From Marinomonas arctica (GTDB taxonomy: Bacteria; Pseudomonadota; Gammaproteobacteria; Pseudomonadales; Marinomonadaceae), in the NCBI RefSeq assembly GCF_003259225.1, contig NZ_QHJF01000027.1, positions 1 to 64,000 of the forward strand: 64,000 nucleotides of DNA. Direction: 5' to 3'. Shown piece by piece: positions 61,001 through 64,000 of the stretch. Both the position numbers and the translations under genes were made by a program. Each line of letters opens with the position of its first letter. Position 1 is the first letter of the stretch. The notes under the pieces are model-generated. The model saw nothing but the letters and a program-made list of their open reading frames with translations. It did no database searches and was not told the DNA's origin.

Positions 61001-61779
61001 GCATGTTAGAGGCGACTGTTAACCGTCTGTCAACGAGCCCAAACATCGAGCCTGAGCCTCTAAGCATTTTATTTCAAGACGACCATATCGTTGTTGTTAA
61101 CAAGCCTTCGGGCTTACTGGTACACCGCACTAATTTAGCAAAGGATGAGGAGGATGCTGTTGTTCAACGGTTGAGAGATCAAACTGGACAATGGGTGTTC
61201 CCTGTTCATCGTTTGGATCGGGGGACATCTGGGGTATTGGTGATGGCATTTACGCCCGAGGTGGCGCGACGACTTTCCGCGCAGTTTTCGGCTTCAGAGA
61301 CTCAGAAAACCTATCATTGCTTGGTAAGGGGCTTTTGCGACGAGGTGGGGGTTATTCATTACCCTCTGGCAAAACTTAACGAACAAAAGGGGCGCTCGCG
61401 TTTTAAAATAGAAGGCACGGAAAAAGAAGCGGAAACACACTTTAAATGTCTGGCGCAATATCAACTTCCCATTCCTGTGAGCCGCTACGACGCCATGCGT
61501 TTAAGCTGGGTTGAGGTCACACCGAAGCAAGGGCGAAAGCATCAAATACGCCGACATTTTAAACACCAACTGCACCCACTGGTTGGCGACTCGTGTTACG
61601 GGTGCCGTCATATTAATAAAGTGACAAAAGACATTTGGCCAGAAGATTTTAGACTCATGCTGCACGCGTCAAGTCTTCGTTTTTCTCACCCTATAACTGG
61701 CCAAACCATGACGATAAAGGCTGAATTGAGCGATGAAATCCTCAATGTTCTGAATAAACTGTTGCCTTATCAAGTATAG
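60997..61779 (+). CDS. truC: tRNA pseudouridine(65) synthase TruC
   Basis: RluA-family enzyme, 260 residues (same as E. coli TruC). VVVNKPSGLLVHRTNLAKDE contains the typical TruC VHR, and the catalytic Asp74 lies in HRLDRGTSGVL. HQIRRHFKHQLHPLVGDS matches the RNA-binding end. It starts inside the stop of the hydroxyacid dehydrogenase gene. Its last 38 bases overlap the end of the convergent GNAT gene. Confidence 0.9.
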   Translation: MSMLEATVNRLSTSPNIEPEPLSILFQDDHIVVVNKPSGLLVHRTNLAKDEEDAVVQRLRDQTGQWVFPVHRLDRGTSGVLVMAFTPEVARRLSAQFSASETQKTYHCLVRGFCDEVGVIHYPLAKLNEQKGRSRFKIEGTEKEAETHFKCLAQYQLPIPVSRYDAMRLSWVEVTPKQGRKHQIRRHFKHQLHPLVGDSCYGCRHINKVTKDIWPEDFRLMLHASSLRFSHPITGQTMTIKAELSDEILNVLNKLLPYQV

Positions 61780-62296
61780 GTGAACCATGCATAAGCTCTT
61801 CAGCATACCAACGAAAAACCAGACTATCGTGAATCTTTGGCGCCAAGTTTATGGCGTCTACTTGAATTTCAAGGAATTCGAAGCCGCAAGCAAGAAGTAC
61901 TTTTATTGATGCTTTGTTATGGTCCGCTACCCGTGCATACACTTCTCTTATGCCATGGCTCGCCCAAATAAGCAGTAAATGCTTCAGGGCATATGTTGCG
62001 ATACCTCGATTGGTAAAGTGTTTGGCAATACGATAGGAAATTTCAACACTGTGTTTTTTACTGTCTAAGAATTGCATACTAAAACGCCCAATAAGCACAT
62101 CATTAGGTAGGCACACCAGATATTGAACCCCATTGAGTTTGCTGCTGAGCAATGGCTTAAAGTAACCCTCAGTCTGTCGGCATAACATCTGATAAGGTAA
62201 AAAACGCGCGAACCAAGCTCGATTTCGAAATTCGAAAAGCAGAATACTTCTAAGATCAGCTTCCGTCCCTTGACGAATCGTCAATATTTTTTTCAT
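61742..62296 (-). CDS. GNAT-family N-acetyltransferase
   Basis: 184 residues from the ATG at 62296 (AAGGTG 10 bases upstream); the open frame continues 36 codons further without family similarity. LTIRQGTEADLRSILLFE begins the fold, VEISYRIAKHFTNRGIATYA carries the acetyl-CoA pyrophosphate loop (RGIA), and NKASIKVLLACGFEFLE is the usual C-terminal motif. RimJ/RimL-like proteins are the nearest type; the acceptor is unknown. Tail-to-tail overlap with truC is 38 bases. Confidence 0.8.
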   Translation of the reverse strand: MKKILTIRQGTEADLRSILLFEFRNRAWFARFLPYQMLCRQTEGYFKPLLSSKLNGVQYLVCLPNDVLIGRFSMQFLDSKKHSVEISYRIAKHFTNRGIATYALKHLLLIWASHGIREVYARVADHNKASIKVLLACGFEFLEIQVDAINLAPKIHDSLVFRWYAEELMHGSPILDKATVYSEH

Positions 62297-62432
62297 ACCG
62301 CATAAACACCTTATCATTGGCGCTATTTTAAGCTTAGCGTAATTATTAATAAAAAGCGGAATAATACATTTTATATCTGGATTGAAATGATAAAATATTC
62401 CCATTCAATGAAAGAGAAAGGCTTTGAAGTTA

Positions 62433-62777
62433 ATGAAAAACAGCAACTTAGTTTACTCAACCGATCAGGGGCGCTTGTGTCCTAGCTGCGAACGCCCTGT
62501 TTCTGATTGCCAGTGTAAGAACGAAAGTATAGTCGGTAACGGCAAAGTTCTGATTGCATTAGAAACCAAAGGTCGCAAAGGCAAAGGGGTGACTATCGTC
62601 ACCGGTCTTCCTTTGACCGAAGATGCATTAAAGGCATTAGGGAAAAAATTAAAAACACAATGTGGTACAGGTGGAGCGGTAAAAGAGGGACATATCGAAA
62701 TTCAAGGAGACAATCGTCAAAAAGTGAAAGAGCTTCTTGAAAAAGAAGGATTTTCAAGTAAATTTACGGGAGGTTAA
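62433..62777 (+). CDS. yciH: SUI1-domain translation factor YciH
   Basis: 114 residues from ATG 62433; an in-frame TTG at 62424 lies closer to AAAGG but is a poor start. An N-terminal zinc-knuckle-like part (CPSCERPVSDCQCK) is followed by the SUI1/eIF1 fold with ETKGRKGKGVTIVTGL and QCGTGGAVKEGHIEIQGD. E. coli YciH is thought to influence start-site selection in stress. Confidence 0.9.
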   Translation: MKNSNLVYSTDQGRLCPSCERPVSDCQCKNESIVGNGKVLIALETKGRKGKGVTIVTGLPLTEDALKALGKKLKTQCGTGGAVKEGHIEIQGDNRQKVKELLEKEGFSSKFTGG

Positions 62778-62942
62778 TGGATCTAGAAAAGCATCGGAGT
62801 TACTATGTTTTCTAGTACTTACAGCGTAAAGTAACCCTGAGTAGGTTATCAAATCGAAGCCGTGATGTGACCGAGCTTTCAATATAAATTACCACCAATG
62901 AAATGGGACGTCTTTGGATGATAAATGGCAGCAGAGGTTCCG

Positions 62943-63953
62943 ATGTTCCAACACAATATAAAACAAGCGAATCAGCTAATGCGATCAGCTATTCCGCTTA
63001 TGGTAAAATTGGATATTCCCCCAACTCCTTATAATTACGGGATTTGGTATGAATATGCGTCCAATAGAAATCCAAAACTCAATCAAGTCGTTGATCGCGC
63101 TCTACGCCGATTTGGCAGCTTGCCTGCGTTTGTTTCAAGAGAGCTTTTTCATGAATTTTTATTGCCCGAAGAATTTCAGCAGGCAGATCATCAGGGAGCG
63201 GCATTAAAAAATCTAACAACGAATTTAGAAACTTACACCACACAGGTCTCAAGCGAGCTGCAAAAATTGAGCAACACGCTCAAACGCTCAAAAGAAGTAC
63301 TGACCAATCTGGACGATCCTAAGCAACTGGAGCGCCTTGCTCTCATACTTGAACAAGGCGCCTTTAAAGCGAATCAAGCCATCGAGCACTTTAGCCAATC
63401 CTTACAGGCAGCTCAAGAAGAGCTTGCTTCACTAAGATCTGAGCTATCCAACGTCAAGAAAAATGGTGAACTCGATGCCATGACATTGCTGGCAAATGAA
63501 AAAGGCTTTGAACGCGCCTTATTTTCTTTGCTTCCCCATGCTGAAGATGATTTAACCCTACTACTGATTGATATTGATGATCTTAGTGGCATTAACCAAG
63601 AATATGGTAATAAAGTCGGCACATCTTTAATTCGATACATTGCCAAACTTTTGCTCTCACATTTGCCAGAACAGAGCTTTCTTGCACGCTTGAATGGCGG
63701 ACGCTTTGCCGTATTGCTTGACGAAACAGAGCTAAGCATTGCCGCTCAGTTAGCTGAATCGTTACGCCAGGAAGTGGCCGCGCAAAAAATACGTTATAAA
63801 AACACCAAGATGTTGCTTCGCCCAGTGACCATATCGATTGGTGTGGCAACGTTGTTTGGCGATGAAAGTCCAACTGAATTGGTAGAGCGAGCCCAACACT
63901 ATTTATTGTATGCAAAACACTCTGGTAAAAATCGAATTGCTCACCACGAATAA
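62943..63953 (+). CDS. GGDEF-domain protein with degenerate active site
   Basis: 336 residues from ATG 62943, with AGAGG five bases upstream; ATG 62925 is the alternative. The N-terminal half (1-175) is helical and coiled (LETYTTQVSSELQKLSNTLK), and the C-terminal half a GGDEF fold: DAMTLLANEKGFERAL, LTLLLIDIDDLSGINQEYG and TISIGVATL. The signature reads NGGRF in place of GGDEF, losing the catalytic acids, so it should not make c-di-GMP. Substrate-side residues (IDIDD) are kept, leaving a possible nucleotide-binding or protein-binding role. No signal or membrane segment. Confidence 0.85.
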   Translation: MFQHNIKQANQLMRSAIPLMVKLDIPPTPYNYGIWYEYASNRNPKLNQVVDRALRRFGSLPAFVSRELFHEFLLPEEFQQADHQGAALKNLTTNLETYTTQVSSELQKLSNTLKRSKEVLTNLDDPKQLERLALILEQGAFKANQAIEHFSQSLQAAQEELASLRSELSNVKKNGELDAMTLLANEKGFERALFSLLPHAEDDLTLLLIDIDDLSGINQEYGNKVGTSLIRYIAKLLLSHLPEQSFLARLNGGRFAVLLDETELSIAAQLAESLRQEVAAQKIRYKNTKMLLRPVTISIGVATLFGDESPTELVERAQHYLLYAKHSGKNRIAHHE

Positions 63954-63979
63954 AAAATGACGATATTTAAGGCATTTGA

Positions 63980-64000
63980 ATGACAGATAAATTGAAAAAA
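63980..64000 (+). CDS. Start of a further gene, cut by the window end
   Basis: ATG at 63980 is preceded by TAAGGC at seven bases and opens MTDKLKK up to the edge. Too short to identify; 26 bases after the GGDEF-like gene and possibly in its transcript. Confidence 0.35.

Noticed and set aside
1-64000. Genomic island, prophage or restriction-modification cluster
   Set aside because: No integrase, transposase, phage structural, toxin-antitoxin or methylase/endonuclease genes; the genes are ordinary gammaproteobacterial backbone.

Overview
The window looks like the chromosome of a moderately AT-rich marine gammaproteobacterium. Gene content and local order fit Oceanospirillales, and Marinomonas or a close relative is my best guess; this rests on recognised families and synteny, not on a search. 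Nearly all of it is housekeeping or regulatory backbone. I see no prophage, integrase, transposase, CRISPR array or rRNA.

Layout. 1-144: the 3' part of tRNA-Gly and a complete tRNA-Glu. 193-4574: the pabC-mltG-tmk-holB-tatD-type operon, then a Lon-type protease (4763-7240). 7257-8543: small exported or basic proteins, including a cytochrome b562-like one. 8659-13386: AraC regulator, large acyl-CoA dehydrogenase and ETF-ubiquinone oxidoreductase, a fatty-acid oxidation unit feeding the quinone pool, followed by a UPF0178 gene and a type II NADH dehydrogenase. 15448-18614: a copper-efflux unit with a MerR-type operator, a metal-sensing MerR regulator, CopA and an overlapping 28-codon membrane peptide. 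18766-21741: MFS and SulP transporters. 21961-28028 (minus strand): yjjG, yjjX, prmB-aroC, a KfrA-like coiled-coil protein, sppA and a HAD phosphatase. 28096-33550: PhaJ-like hydratase, a CBS protein, tusA, a hydrolase, then hemN and fnr with a likely FNR box in front of hemN, and apt.

33608-37437 (minus): YfaZ-like porin, ttcA, SprT-like protein and recQ. 38200-45891 (minus): a response regulator/PP2C phosphatase and a STAS protein (a partner-switching pair), bolA, the three-gene MksFEB condensin (core of Wadjet-type systems, no JetD nuclease gene in sight) and cbiX. 46089-53660: TIGR01777 reductase, zinc-ribbon protein, HAD, hemH, TSUP permease, cheV, a degenerate EAL-HDOD protein and tatD. 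53704-60045: DNA polymerase II (polB), then the ybbP-ybbA/tesA divergon, whose ybbP 3' end carries a perfect 85-bp tandem duplication. 60056-64000: hydroxyacid dehydrogenase, truC, a GNAT, a SUI1/YciH factor, a GGDEF-like protein with a lost active site, and the first codons of another gene.

The observations most worth a second look are the nuclease-less MksBEF locus, the copA-coupled micropeptide, the 85-bp duplication with 8-bp junction homology, the G10 tract in the ETF-QO gene, the structured leaders of hemN and of the SulP gene, and short in-frame tandem repeats in mltG and polB.
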